The notes beneath the pieces were generated by a model. That model was given only the letters and a program-made list of their open reading frames with translations, was not told the origin of the DNA and searched no databases. This document shows, piece by piece, positions 1 to 8,680 of a stretch of 64,000 bases of DNA (position 1 is the first letter of the stretch; each line of letters starts with the position of its first letter). The DNA is from Promethearchaeota archaeon (GTDB taxonomy: Archaea; Asgardarchaeota; Lokiarchaeia; Sigyniarchaeales; SOKP01), in contig JAEOSU010000076.1 of NCBI GenBank assembly GCA_016840165.1, positions 22,719 to 86,718 of the forward strand. Reading direction: 5' to 3'. The position numbers were made by a program, and so were the translations under genes.

Positions 1-2
1 GA

Positions 3-917
3 ACCAGAGGTTGCAGTTGGGCTTTAGGAGATTCGGGGGGGTGTTCGATGTGTGGATATATAGGAGATTCGAACATTGATCCAGTCGATCCTGAGCAAAT
101 TCTCCATCAGTTTGAATATGCTATGAAAGCTAAAGAACATGAAATTATTTCATCCAAGGATGATTTTGTGCTTAAAATTTTTAACTCAGGCAGTTTTTTC
201 GATGATGAGGAGATTCCAGAGAATATTAGAGCCAAAATATATGATAAGATTAAAAATTACGATAAAATTAAGGAAGTTGTTATCGAATCTCGTGCTGAAT
301 ATTTAACAGAATCTAAATTAGATGCTATACAGAATGCTTTGCAAGATAAATATGTGGAAGTAGCAATTGGTCTTGAAAGTGTTGATGATCATATTCGAAA
401 TAATTATATTAATAAAGGATTACTATACGATGATTTTTTAAAAGCAGTAGAGTTATGTAAAGAATTTAATTTAGGGATAAGAGTTTATTTACTTTTTAAA
501 CCACCATTTCTCAACGAACAAGCAGCTATTGATGACTGTATCAATTCGGTAAATACTTTAATCAATCTACACGTGAACACTATCTCAATTAATCCAGTAA
601 ATATCCAAAAAGGATCATATGTAGAATATCTTTGGTACCAAAACCGATATCGACCACCCTGGTTTTATTCTCTTATCAAAGCTTTAAAAAAAATACTTTT
701 AAGTAGAAGAGATGAAATTTCTACTCGTATTATTTCTGATCCGTCTGGAGCAGGCACAAAGCGAGGGATTCATAACTGCCTCAAGAGAGAATGTAATGAA
801 AATATGCTATCCTTATTAAGAAACTTTGTTATCACTCAAAATGTTGAAGATTTATTAAAAGACGTTCCTAAATGTGATTGTAAATTAGAATATAAATTAA
901 AAAAATTGTATATGTGA
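3..917 (+). CDS. Archaeosine biosynthesis radical SAM protein RaSEA (5' partial)
   Basis: The frame is open from the window edge, so the true start lies upstream. The first residues read TRGCSWALGDSGGCSMCGYI. This supplies the three Fe-S cysteines (C-x9-C-x2-C) of the elongator-like radical SAM proteins, so the apparent ATG at 48 is internal. Further family marks are FNSGSFFD, ESR, the AIGLES stretch, NKG, LLFKPPFL and the NPVN...RPPW stretch. In archaea this family works with archaeosine synthase ArcS, converting the lysine adduct on preQ0 at tRNA position 15 into archaeosine. The C-terminal cysteine-rich tail (KCDCK) is also typical. The family assignment is confident. The partner gene is not visible in this window. 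Confidence 0.9.
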   Translation, partial: TRGCSWALGDSGGCSMCGYIGDSNIDPVDPEQILHQFEYAMKAKEHEIISSKDDFVLKIFNSGSFFDDEEIPENIRAKIYDKIKNYDKIKEVVIESRAEYLTESKLDAIQNALQDKYVEVAIGLESVDDHIRNNYINKGLLYDDFLKAVELCKEFNLGIRVYLLFKPPFLNEQAAIDDCINSVNTLINLHVNTISINPVNIQKGSYVEYLWYQNRYRPPWFYSLIKALKKILLSRRDEISTRIISDPSGAGTKRGIHNCLKRECNENMLSLLRNFVITQNVEDLLKDVPKCDCKLEYKLKKLYM

Positions 918-1121
918 TCCATTGATAAAGAAACACTTGATATTTTTTTGGCTTTTATAAAGAATGTCTAAAATTTAACATCAAATTAACGAATATAATA
1001 AAAAATTCTTGAATAATATTCTAATCTGAGCATTTGGTTATCAAATTTTACACTAAGAAGAAAAATTTTGTCAATTCTTGCTCAATCGCATTCAAAAATG
1101 TAAAATACACATGGAAAAAAG

Positions 1122-1134
1122 TTATATTTAAATA
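1122..1134 (+). promoter_or_regulatory. TATA box for gar1-tfb
   Basis: The sequence ttatatttaaata lies in an otherwise featureless 267-bp gap (918-1184). It sits about 50 bp before the TTG start of gar1, so transcription would begin near 1155 and leave a leader of about 30 nt with a weak agggta Shine-Dalgarno. No other signal was found in the gap. Confidence 0.5.
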
Positions 1135-1184
1135 GTAGGTTTCAATGTTCTATTTTAAATTTTAATAATTAGTTAGGGTAAACC

Positions 1185-1433
1185 TTGAAAAACTGGGTCA
1201 AATTAAGCTTGTTCTACCTCGGGGACTCTAAAAAGAACCGTATTTTTAGAGCGAAAAGATGGAATAAAAATCTTGAAAAAGTAACTCATAAACCCATTTT
1301 TACCGAGGAATATGAAGAAATCGGTATAATAAAAGAGATTTTTGGTCCTATTAATTTACCATTTATTTCAGTTAAAGCTCATCATAAGACCCAGATAAAT
1401 TCTAATAGTAATTATTATGTAAAAATTCACTAA
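1185..1433 (+). CDS. gar1: H/ACA ribonucleoprotein subunit Gar1
   Basis: An 82-aa protein with the Gar1/Naf1 core signature [19 protein letters not shown] (residues about 47-65). This matches the beta-barrel motif in which a Gly-rich turn leads into the DIFGPV-type segment and ends PY-x-VK. Gar1 binds Cbf5 in the box H/ACA particle that makes guide-directed pseudouridines in rRNA. The start is TTG ([13 protein letters not shown]). tfb follows after 32 bp on the same strand, and a gar1-tfb pair is a recurrent archaeal arrangement that supports both calls. Confidence 0.85.
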   Translation: MKNWVKLSLFYLGDSKKNRIFRAKRWNKNLEKVTHKPIFTEEYEEIGIIKEIFGPINLPFISVKAHHKTQINSNSNYYVKIH

Positions 1434-1465
1434 GAATTATTGAATTCCCCGATAACCATTCTAAG

Positions 1466-2431
1466 GTGAAAAATATTTCAAGCTGGAATGATATAAAATT
1501 AATCCCACCCGAAAGAATAAAGAGTGAAAATAATATTTGTTCTGAATGTGGAAAAAATATTCTTTTCGATGAAAATAGAGGGTTATTGGTATGTGAAGAG
1601 TGTGGTTTGGTGCATTCAGAAAATCATATTGATCATGGCCCTGAATGGCGAGCTTTTGATGCGGATCAGAAGAAAAAACGAACCCGAACAGGAGCCCCAA
1701 TGACATATATGATCCATGATAAGGGCTTATCAACCATGATCGATTGGAAAAACAGAGATATTTTTGGTAAAGAGATTCCTGCAAAATTGCGAGGGCAGAT
1801 CTATCGACTTCGTAAGTGGCAGAGTCGAATTAGAGTTTCCGATGCTACTGAACGTAATCTTACTTTTGCTTTGAGTGAATTAGATAGAATGGCCTCAAAT
1901 TTAGATCTGCATAAAAATATTCGTGAATGCTCAGCAAAGATATATAGAGACGCAGTAGAAGCTCATTTAATCCGTGGTAGAAGTATTGAAGGAGTAGCTG
2001 CAGCAAGTCTATATGCTGCCTGTCGCATGTATAAAATTCCTCGTACTCTCAATGAAATTGCTGAAGTAGCAAGAGTAGATAAAAAAGAAATTGGTAGATC
2101 ATTTCGATTCATTTCCAATGAATTAATGCTTAATCTAAATCCCACAAAAGCCTTAGATTTTCTTACACGATTTATTTCTGAGCTTGAATTATCTCCATAT
2201 TGCCATAAAATGGCTAAAAAAGTAATTAAGATGGCTGAATTACGTGGCTTAACCTCGGGTAGAGGCCCCACGGGAGTGTGTGCAGCAGCAATTTATGCCG
2301 CTTCGATTTTAACAAAAGAGAGAAGAACTCAACGAAAAATTGCGAAAATTAGTCAAGTCACAGAAGTGACTGTGAGAAATAGATTTTCTGAATTAATTGA
2401 TAATTTGGATTTAGGGATAAAAAGTAAATAA
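1466..2431 (+). CDS. tfb: Transcription initiation factor TFB (TFIIB)
   Basis: A 321-aa general transcription factor that bridges TBP-TATA DNA and RNA polymerase. The N-terminal zinc ribbon is CSECGKN...LVCEECGLV (residues about 27-50). It is followed by the B-reader/linker region ([27 protein letters not shown]) and two cyclin-like repeats (about 115-205 and 210-305) carrying [17 protein letters not shown] and [14 protein letters not shown]. The start is GTG. An in-frame ATT lies 27 bp upstream, but extending there adds nothing recognisable. It is cotranscribed with gar1. Confidence 0.97.
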   Translation: MKNISSWNDIKLIPPERIKSENNICSECGKNILFDENRGLLVCEECGLVHSENHIDHGPEWRAFDADQKKKRTRTGAPMTYMIHDKGLSTMIDWKNRDIFGKEIPAKLRGQIYRLRKWQSRIRVSDATERNLTFALSELDRMASNLDLHKNIRECSAKIYRDAVEAHLIRGRSIEGVAAASLYAACRMYKIPRTLNEIAEVARVDKKEIGRSFRFISNELMLNLNPTKALDFLTRFISELELSPYCHKMAKKVIKMAELRGLTSGRGPTGVCAAAIYAASILTKERRTQRKIAKISQVTEVTVRNRFSELIDNLDLGIKSK

Positions 2432-2600
2432 CCCAAATATTCTTTTTTTTTATTTAATACTTTTATAAATTCTCTTGCCAAAACGATAATATTATCTACT
2501 AAGAATAAGAGCAGTAATAATATCTTCATATCACACCATTTAAAGATTGCATTTTTATTCATTTATTTTATCTATTATTCAATTTGATAGGTTAAATCAT

Positions 2601-2951
2601 ATGAAGTCAGAAAGCCCAAGATTGATTAATCAGACGGACGTTAATTATTTTTTGCATCGTGTTAAAAAAAATTTTCCGAATTTTGTGGCGGGAGTGATTA
2701 CAGATCGTAATGGATTTCCAATAGGATCTCATATCTCGAAACGACTTTGGGTTCATGAAAATACTTTAGCACTCTGGGCAATTTCTAAAAATAAAGAGTT
2801 GGTGATAAGAGAACCCAATTTAGTCCAGTTGAAGTTTGATATTGATAAGAGGAAGAAATATAAACTTTATATATTAATTGAAAAATCAAAAAACCATAAA
2901 GCAAAACTGAAAGTACTAAAGCAGATGATTAAATCTCAAGAGTTATTCTAG
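2601..2951 (+). CDS. Roadblock/LC7-like small protein
   Basis: About 116 aa from the ATG at 2601. A longer frame starting at 2547 adds only an unlikely hydrophobic lead. The segment FVAGVITDRNGFPIGSHIS resembles the first beta-hairpin of the roadblock/LC7 (MglB-like) fold, where a strand, D-x-x-G turn and strand recur. Roadblock proteins are expanded in Asgard archaea and are thought to act as partners or regulators of small GTPases. A second, clearer roadblock gene follows at 3096. The fold call rests on this short motif only. Confidence 0.5.
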   Translation: MKSESPRLINQTDVNYFLHRVKKNFPNFVAGVITDRNGFPIGSHISKRLWVHENTLALWAISKNKELVIREPNLVQLKFDIDKRKKYKLYILIEKSKNHKAKLKVLKQMIKSQELF

Positions 2952-3095
2952 TGAGAATTGGGTAGTCTTTATGTAATATTTCAAATTATTAGGATAACCT
3001 TAAATTAATTAATGTGTCTCATTAAATTTTTATAGATAAAAGGTTATTTTTATACTATATTCGCTATTATTTGTTGAAGATTTTGAATATAATAT

Positions 3096-3596
3096 GTGGA
3101 TTCATTGAGAAAATTGGTGAACCTATTGAGTTATTCTGAAGATGAGGCAAAATTAAAGGGAATTATTAAGGAGATTATCAATAGCACCCCAGGGTTAAAA
3201 AACGTTATAATCATCGATGATACAGGTATCACCATTTTGAGTGAGTCAAAATTCAATTTTCCCTCGGATGATGATATTTCTGTAGAAAAGATCGGAGCTA
3301 TTGGAGGTGCTGTATTTACTGCGGGTCAGGAACAAGGACACATTTTAGGGTATGGAAATATAAGTCTGCAAATCACCGAATATGATAAGGGATTTTTGTT
3401 TTCATTAAAAATTGGAAAAGGAGTTCTATGTATTGCTACTGATACAAATATTCAGATTGGGTATATTCGAGCATTAATGAAAAGATGGGCACCAATAATC
3501 GCTAAAATCTTAAATAGTTATCTCCAAACAAATCAAGAAGATATAAACAAGGAACTAAAAGATTTATTTAGTTCCGATACTATTGGCATGTATTGA
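3096..3596 (+). CDS. Roadblock/LC7 domain protein
   Basis: A 166-aa soluble protein with a GTG start. The core runs LKNVIIIDDTGITILSES, then AIGGAVFTAGQEQGHILGYG, then a strand pair ITEYDKGFLFSLKIGKGVLCIAT and an amphipathic C-terminal helix. This order matches the roadblock/LC7 (dynein light chain, MglB) fold. Such proteins dimerise and can act as GAPs or scaffolds for Ras-like GTPases, of which Asgard genomes carry many. Two are in this window, but neither is adjacent. The specific partner is unknown. Confidence 0.75.
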   Translation: MDSLRKLVNLLSYSEDEAKLKGIIKEIINSTPGLKNVIIIDDTGITILSESKFNFPSDDDISVEKIGAIGGAVFTAGQEQGHILGYGNISLQITEYDKGFLFSLKIGKGVLCIATDTNIQIGYIRALMKRWAPIIAKILNSYLQTNQEDINKELKDLFSSDTIGMY

Positions 3597-3710
3597 TGGA
3601 ATTTAGAGGAAATTCAGCATATATTGTAGCCTAAAACACTAACTCCTTTTGTTCATTTTTTGGTTACACCATTAAAATCAAAAAAGTTCTCTCGTGTTAG
3701 GCAATAATTT

Positions 3711-3925
3711 CTATGCCTTTTTGGGAACATAATCATGTCTTCCATCTGGGTACTGACTCTGACTTCATCGCTTTGGTATTCACCTTTGCTAAATCAAGAG
3801 CCCATTTGTCTGGAAATGTGTTGATTATTAAATTCTGGATGTAAGCATTATTTTGCACAATTACTCATCGATTTTCATAATTGTCCTCGAAAATGCTCTG
3901 GTTATTCCTTCATCATTTTCCCAGT
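3711..3925 (-). pseudogene. Decayed C-terminal fragment of an unidentified protein
   Basis: The 577-bp gap 3597-4174 has no intact gene. On the minus strand three consecutive stretches in three frames read like one protein C-terminus. The first (about 3925-3863) is YWENDEGITRAFSRTIMKID. The second (about 3866-3750) includes IVQNNAYIQNLI, INTFPDKWALDLAKVN and TKAMKSES. The third is SQYPDGRHDYVPKKA with its stop at 3711. Each junction needs only a one-base shift, so this looks like a frameshifted gene remnant. The family is not recognised. The rest of the gap (3926-4174) is AT-rich with nothing visible. Confidence 0.5.
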
Positions 3926-4174
3926 ATTATTATATAATATCTTATTAAAAATTTTTACCATTTGGTAAAATATGCAATAAATTTCTACAGAATTCGATAA
4001 TGGGAAAAAATTAATATAAAAAAGAAAAGAAAAAAATAATTATTTTGTATTTAATCTAATTGAAATTACACTTAATATAGTTGCAGTTATAAATTAATTA
4101 TATCTTCATCTGGAAATTAACACAAGTTTAGGTTAATCTAAATAAAATAGAGAAGGTTTTTTAGGGTCAATATA

Positions 4175-4774
4175 ATGAGTATCGTATTTATTATCCAATC
4201 TAGCACAATAGAACTTAAAAACTATACTATTAAGGATATTCCTGGTTCTTCTGGCAGATTAGATGTTATTTCAAGAGCAATTTTAGCAGCACTCATGGGA
4301 GAGAATGGAATAGAGCAAAATGTTGAAATATGGGTATTTTTAGATAATTATGGTACTTTTATATTTAAATCAAATAATTTAGATGAAAATACCTTTCCTA
4401 AAAATGAAATTTTACTCTCAGATTACTTTGTAAAGATTATTCTGAAAGGTAGTGATCCAAAATCTCTAGATAAAAATCCATTAAATATGGTTGAGCATGT
4501 ACATCTAAATGTAATTGATGCAATCGAGAATTTTAAGGAATGTAATTACCAGATATTAATATTACATGAGGAGGGGGAAGATTTTTATCCTTTGTTTACT
4601 AATCTTGATAAGCAAAGTAAATTGCTATTTATTATCGGAAATCAAATTGGTGAGATGTTAAATTCAGAAGATCTGATGCACTTTGACTTTAAAAGAATTA
4701 GTTTAGGAAAGCAAAAATATTTAGCATCCTCGGTTATTCGGTTATTAAAGCTGAATTTAAGGTTAATATTATGA
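4175..4774 (+). CDS. trmY: tRNA (pseudouridine(54)-N1)-methyltransferase TrmY
   Basis: A 199-aa SPOUT-class protein of the usual TrmY length. Motifs are the IPGSSGRLDVISRAILAAL block near residues 23-41 (PGxxGRLDVLxRxV in the family), the strand VEIWVFLDNYGT, and the knot segment LFIIGNQIGEML near residue 150, where SAM binds in SPOUT enzymes. TrmY methylates N1 of pseudouridine 54 in archaeal tRNA T-loops. It stands between the pseudogene gap and a phospholipid synthase gene and shares no obvious operon logic with them. The start is ATG. Confidence 0.85.
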   Translation: MSIVFIIQSSTIELKNYTIKDIPGSSGRLDVISRAILAALMGENGIEQNVEIWVFLDNYGTFIFKSNNLDENTFPKNEILLSDYFVKIILKGSDPKSLDKNPLNMVEHVHLNVIDAIENFKECNYQILILHEEGEDFYPLFTNLDKQSKLLFIIGNQIGEMLNSEDLMHFDFKRISLGKQKYLASSVIRLLKLNLRLIL

Positions 4775-4820
4775 AAAGTTTTTTATTACTAAACATTTTA
4801 CCTTTATAATATCACTAGCG

Positions 4821-5522
4821 TTGAAATCTGCGATAACTTTGAGTGAAAAAGAAGAAATAAACGAGAAGAGAGAGAATCAGAGGAAATTTTTATTAAAATT
4901 TATCGACTTACCGGTCAATTATTTAATAAAACACAATGTTTCTCCTAATCTTCTTTCATTATTCGGTTTAATGTGTTCACTTATACTTGCATTTTTAATT
5001 GCAATCAATGGATTACATTTTCCTATTTGGTTAGCTTGGATAGTCCCCTTTTTTCTATTCTGGGCAGGGGCATTTGATGTTTTTGATGGAGAAGTTGCGC
5101 GAAGAACTCATCAAATTTCAAAAGCGGGAGCATTTTTAGATTCAAACTTAGATAGGCTTTCTGACGCAGTTATAATTATTGGTTTAATTTTAGGCAATTA
5201 TATTGATTATTATATAGGCTATTTGCTTTTATTTCTAATAATTATGATTTCTTATATACGAGCTAAAGCGGAAAAAGAAAATATAGAAATGAAAGGTGTA
5301 GGATTTATGGAGAGAGCTGAAAGATTGATAATATTATGGTTTGCATTTATTATTGAATTTTGGGTTTATTACTTATCAAATTTATTTTTTGGAATTAGTA
5401 TAAACTTTTTTTTCCCCGCTTTTATCGTTCTCTATATTTTCTTGTTATTATTAACCATAATACAGAGAATAACTTTTTCTGTTAAATGTTTAAGGAAGAT
5501 AGATACTCAAGAAAACAGTTAA
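4821..5522 (+). CDS. CDP-alcohol phosphatidyltransferase family membrane enzyme
   Basis: A 233-aa multi-pass membrane enzyme (about 6 helices). The catalytic motif D-x2-D-G-x2-A-R-x8-G-x3-D-x3-D is complete: DVFDGEVAR, then G, then FLDSNLDRLSD (residues about 89-117). These enzymes transfer a polar alcohol phosphate, such as inositol-1-phosphate or serine, onto CDP-archaeol to make polar membrane lipids. The exact headgroup cannot be read from sequence. The start is TTG. It lies 46 bp after trmY on the same strand. Confidence 0.88.
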   Translation: MKSAITLSEKEEINEKRENQRKFLLKFIDLPVNYLIKHNVSPNLLSLFGLMCSLILAFLIAINGLHFPIWLAWIVPFFLFWAGAFDVFDGEVARRTHQISKAGAFLDSNLDRLSDAVIIIGLILGNYIDYYIGYLLLFLIIMISYIRAKAEKENIEMKGVGFMERAERLIILWFAFIIEFWVYYLSNLFFGISINFFFPAFIVLYIFLLLLTIIQRITFSVKCLRKIDTQENS

Positions 5523-5666
5523 GGTAAAAAAAAGTAGACTATAAATGAAATCTAATGCATAAGTTCAGTTTAAATGTTATTAAGAATAAATTTTTTAAGG
5601 TTTGTATTATTTAAATATTTTGATTTAAAGAATAGACTTAAAAAATATAATTAAAAGCTGATTTTT

Positions 5667-5939
5667 ATTCCAAAGAAAAGAAAAAGTGGCGGAAAAAGCG
5701 GTTCTAGTAAAGGCCATTATTCCAGAGTTCAATGTGCTAAATGTGGAAGGTTTGTTCCTCGAAGTAAGGCAAAAGCTGTCACAAAAAAGGTTTCATTAGT
5801 GGATGGACGCATGTATTCGGAGTTAAAGAAATCAGGAACAATTATCCAGGCACCTGTTAAAACAAAATATTATTGTATTAGCTGTGCAGTTCATGGTCAT
5901 CAAATTAGCCAAAGAGATAAGAGTTTAAGAAAAGGGTAA
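5667..5939 (+). CDS. rps26e: Ribosomal protein eS26 (S26e), apparent ATT start
   Basis: A 90-aa small-subunit protein of the eukaryote/TACK/Asgard type. It begins (I/M)PKKRKSGG and has two zinc CxxC pairs: QCAKCGRFVP and YYCISCAVHGH. The N-terminal basic stretch and the spacing of the CxxC pairs match eS26, which sits near the mRNA exit/E site. The frame opens after a TAA at 5652 and holds no ATG, GTG or TTG before the conserved PKKRK. ATT at 5667 gives exactly the usual N-terminus (MPKKRK). Upstream, a TATA-like tatttaaatatttt lies near 5600. The PIN-TPR gene is convergent. Confidence 0.88.
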   Translation: MPKKRKSGGKSGSSKGHYSRVQCAKCGRFVPRSKAKAVTKKVSLVDGRMYSELKKSGTIIQAPVKTKYYCISCAVHGHQISQRDKSLRKG

Positions 5940-5961
5940 CTCTTATTTTAATTTAAGATTG

Positions 5962-7959
5962 TTAAATATTAAGAGTTTTGAAAAAGGAAGGCAGAGAATA
6001 TATTACTTCACATCCATTCTTATTAGTTATTTCGATTATTGCTCTAATCAAATAAATATCCTTTAAGTCTTCACTTGGTTTATATATTTTTACTTTAGAT
6101 GTGGGTTTTAATTTTAATGTATAATTTTCTGCTATGCCTGTTATATTCTCGTCTGTAGTTAATTTAATACCTAATAATCCTAATTCATAATGCGAGACAA
6201 TAAAGAGATACTCATCTACTTTCTTATCTTTTAGTTTCTCGAAATGGACGACCTCTAAGGAATCATTCTGAAGCTCCTTTGGTAATTTTGAAAAGGGAAT
6301 AACTTTCTTTTTTCCTGAAATATAAGGAAAATCGGTATAAAAGAGTAAATTGAAACTAGAAATTTTTTTAATTTGTTCATTATATTTTTCAACATCTTTA
6401 ACAGAATAAGCCTTATCAAGTAAAATATCCAATTTATCGACCATAATATCTTCAGCAGAATAACCATTTAGCACTGTAGCGATATAAGCTCGCTTTAGTT
6501 TTTCAATTAATATATCACTTCTAACTTTTAGATTATAATCAATACTCAATTCAAGAGCTTCATTATAAAGATTTGCTGCTATTTGAGAGTGCCCTAAAGC
6601 CAAGAAATAATCACCTAGCTCACTAAAAACAACAATCGCATCCAAGAAATCTTTTTCAAAGTTCAGATTTGAAATCTCTTCCATAATTGCGATGGCAGTT
6701 TCAGTTTCTTTACCCTGAATATATAAAGAAATAGCTTTTCCTATTAGACATTTCAATTTGAGCTTATCATCATGATATATATCAGATAATTCTTCTGTAA
6801 AATTGTAGGCCATAATCGCACTATCGTAAAGTCCATGAAAGAGTAAAATCAACGCTTTTACATAATTAAGAGTTAGGCATGTTTGTCGATTGAGAATGAT
6901 GGTAGAAAATAGAGCCGCTCTTTCAATTGAATCTATTGCTGAATTCACTCTTCCTAAGGATACTAAAATGAATGCTCGAAGAAATTCCATCTTACTAATT
7001 TCCGAACATATTAATTTCTCGACGATTTCATAATTTTTTTTATTTGTTAATTGTCCTGCAGCTAATTGAAGTAAAGAAATTAAAAATCCATTTCCTTTTT
7101 TTAAAAATTTAGCAGCATCCTTAGGATCATTTTTAATGATGGACTCACGGGCTCTTTTTAAATATTCACGAGAGATTTTTAAATTTTCAAGAAAGTTTGT
7201 AAGATCTTGAATAAGTTCCTCTTCTTTTGAGGAGAGCATTTTCTCTTCTATGTAATTATCTGCAATCCTGATTTCTTTTTCATATTTTTTTATCCCTACT
7301 TGAAATTTAACTTTAGTCGATTTTTCATCTATGGTATGAGCATCTTTAGTTAGAATAGAACTCTCTGTAACGCTAATAGCTTTTTCAAGTAACCAAGTGA
7401 TCTTTGATTCAGCAGGATAGATTTTTGACCTTTGGAGCATATAGGAAAGGGTATAATTTAGACTTTTTTTCCATAAATTGTTAAAATAGTTCCTTAATTG
7501 TTTATTAGGAACAGATCTTTGGATTTTTAATAGAAAACTTGAAAGAGAGAGGGTTTCTACTTTTCCACTGAATATAAGATTTGTATTCTTTATAAGTTTA
7601 AAATCATCAGATACCAAAAAAATAGATTTATCTTCATTATCCATTAAACGATCTGCAAGTACGATAAGTGATAAATCAGGGTCTTGAGCGGGGAATCGTA
7701 TATTATGGTCTATAAGTTCTGATTTAATATTGTCAATTTCAGAATTAAGTATCTTTTCAACGTTTATTATTTTTGCTAATTTTTCTTTGTATGTATGGGG
7801 TGCTTTTATTTCATTAAACACTACTTCAGAAATGTAATATTCAAAACCAAGTTGCTCAGCAACTTTTTCTAAATTATCTATTGTATGCCGTACTCTAACA
7901 GATAGTAGCATTATGAAGAAGTTGGCATCGAAAATAATTGATTCTTTCTTTTTAGACAT
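5962..7959 (-). CDS. PIN-like nuclease domain fused to TPR-like helical repeats
   Basis: A 665-aa protein. Residues 1 to about 140 read as a PIN domain: SIIFDANFFIMLL with the first acidic residue (D11), EVVFNEI, then QDPDLSLIVLADRL and FLVSDDFKLI carrying the later acids. Residues about 240-530 are helical repeats of TPR type, for example the AAKFLKKGNGF, AFILVSLGRVNSAIDSIERAA and GDYFLALGHSQIAANLYNEALEL segments. The C-terminal ~130 residues are a beta-rich unknown. PIN domains are metal-dependent RNases, and the repeats suggest a protein-binding scaffold. The target is unknown. It is convergent with S26e. Confidence 0.65.
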   Translation of the reverse strand: MSKKKESIIFDANFFIMLLSVRVRHTIDNLEKVAEQLGFEYYISEVVFNEIKAPHTYKEKLAKIINVEKILNSEIDNIKSELIDHNIRFPAQDPDLSLIVLADRLMDNEDKSIFLVSDDFKLIKNTNLIFSGKVETLSLSSFLLKIQRSVPNKQLRNYFNNLWKKSLNYTLSYMLQRSKIYPAESKITWLLEKAISVTESSILTKDAHTIDEKSTKVKFQVGIKKYEKEIRIADNYIEEKMLSSKEEELIQDLTNFLENLKISREYLKRARESIIKNDPKDAAKFLKKGNGFLISLLQLAAGQLTNKKNYEIVEKLICSEISKMEFLRAFILVSLGRVNSAIDSIERAALFSTIILNRQTCLTLNYVKALILLFHGLYDSAIMAYNFTEELSDIYHDDKLKLKCLIGKAISLYIQGKETETAIAIMEEISNLNFEKDFLDAIVVFSELGDYFLALGHSQIAANLYNEALELSIDYNLKVRSDILIEKLKRAYIATVLNGYSAEDIMVDKLDILLDKAYSVKDVEKYNEQIKKISSFNLLFYTDFPYISGKKKVIPFSKLPKELQNDSLEVVHFEKLKDKKVDEYLFIVSHYELGLLGIKLTTDENITGIAENYTLKLKPTSKVKIYKPSEDLKDIYLIRAIIEITNKNGCEVIYSLPSFFKTLNI

Positions 7960-8155
7960 TTTTTTCTTTCATTAGTACGTTAGTAGTTCTATTATTAGAT
8001 GGATACGATTTATTTGCTTATATTATATTTTTATTATTTTTATTGTTTTGTTAATTAATATCGATTATACAAAATCTATAACTTTAGGATTATTATAGAC
8101 CCATATCTTAATTAATTATAGCGAAAATGAATTTTAACTTTTAAACTGGTATATA

Positions 8156-8659
8156 ATGAAATTAATAAGCCTTATCGGATATTCTGGTTCCGGAAAAACA
8201 CATTTTATTACTAGCGCGATAAAGAAATTGAAATCAGAGTTAGACCTTACTATTTTAGTAATTAAAAATGTAGACACTCATAATATTGATACTGAGGGAA
8301 AAGATTCATTTGAATTCTCTAAAGCAGGAGCAGATTTTTCAATTATAAAAAATAAATATCATGAAGTAGCTGTTTATTTCAAAAAAGAGTTAGATTTTGA
8401 TGAATTAATAGATTGGATTTCAAAATTTTCCGAAAATATTGATTTAGCATTTATTGAAGGATTTCGAGGTCTTGAAGTTCCAGAAATCCTCTGTGTTGAG
8501 AATTTTAAGGATATAACCCCCCAATTAGATTTAAATATTAAAATGATCTCTGGTATCATTTCTACCAAGACTGAAAAAGATACAAGCGTAAAAGATATAC
8601 CCATTATTAATATCGAAAAGCAGTTTCAAAGATTTTTAGAAATTTTTGATATTCGATAA
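8156..8659 (+). CDS. mobB: Molybdopterin-guanine dinucleotide biosynthesis protein B (MobB)
   Basis: A 167-aa P-loop protein. The Walker A motif is GYSGSGKT at residues 8-15, followed by the family segments VIKNVDTHNIDTEGKDSFEFSKAGAD and the Walker-B-like LAFIEGFRG near residue 103. MobB binds GTP and assists MobA in attaching GMP to molybdopterin for molybdenum or tungsten enzymes such as aldehyde ferredoxin oxidoreductases. The start is ATG. It is divergent from the PIN-TPR gene across a 196-bp AT-rich intergenic region that should carry both promoters. No mobA is in the window. Confidence 0.88.
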   Translation: MKLISLIGYSGSGKTHFITSAIKKLKSELDLTILVIKNVDTHNIDTEGKDSFEFSKAGADFSIIKNKYHEVAVYFKKELDFDELIDWISKFSENIDLAFIEGFRGLEVPEILCVENFKDITPQLDLNIKMISGIISTKTEKDTSVKDIPIINIEKQFQRFLEIFDIR

Positions 8660-8680
8660 AAATGATTTAAAATATTTTAA

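Noticed and set aside
48..917. ATG 48 as the true start of RaSEA
   Set aside because: The radical SAM cysteines lie upstream of it in the same open frame.
1461..1784. Open frame on the minus strand opposite tfb
   Set aside because: Shadow of a confidently identified gene, with no promoter or motif.
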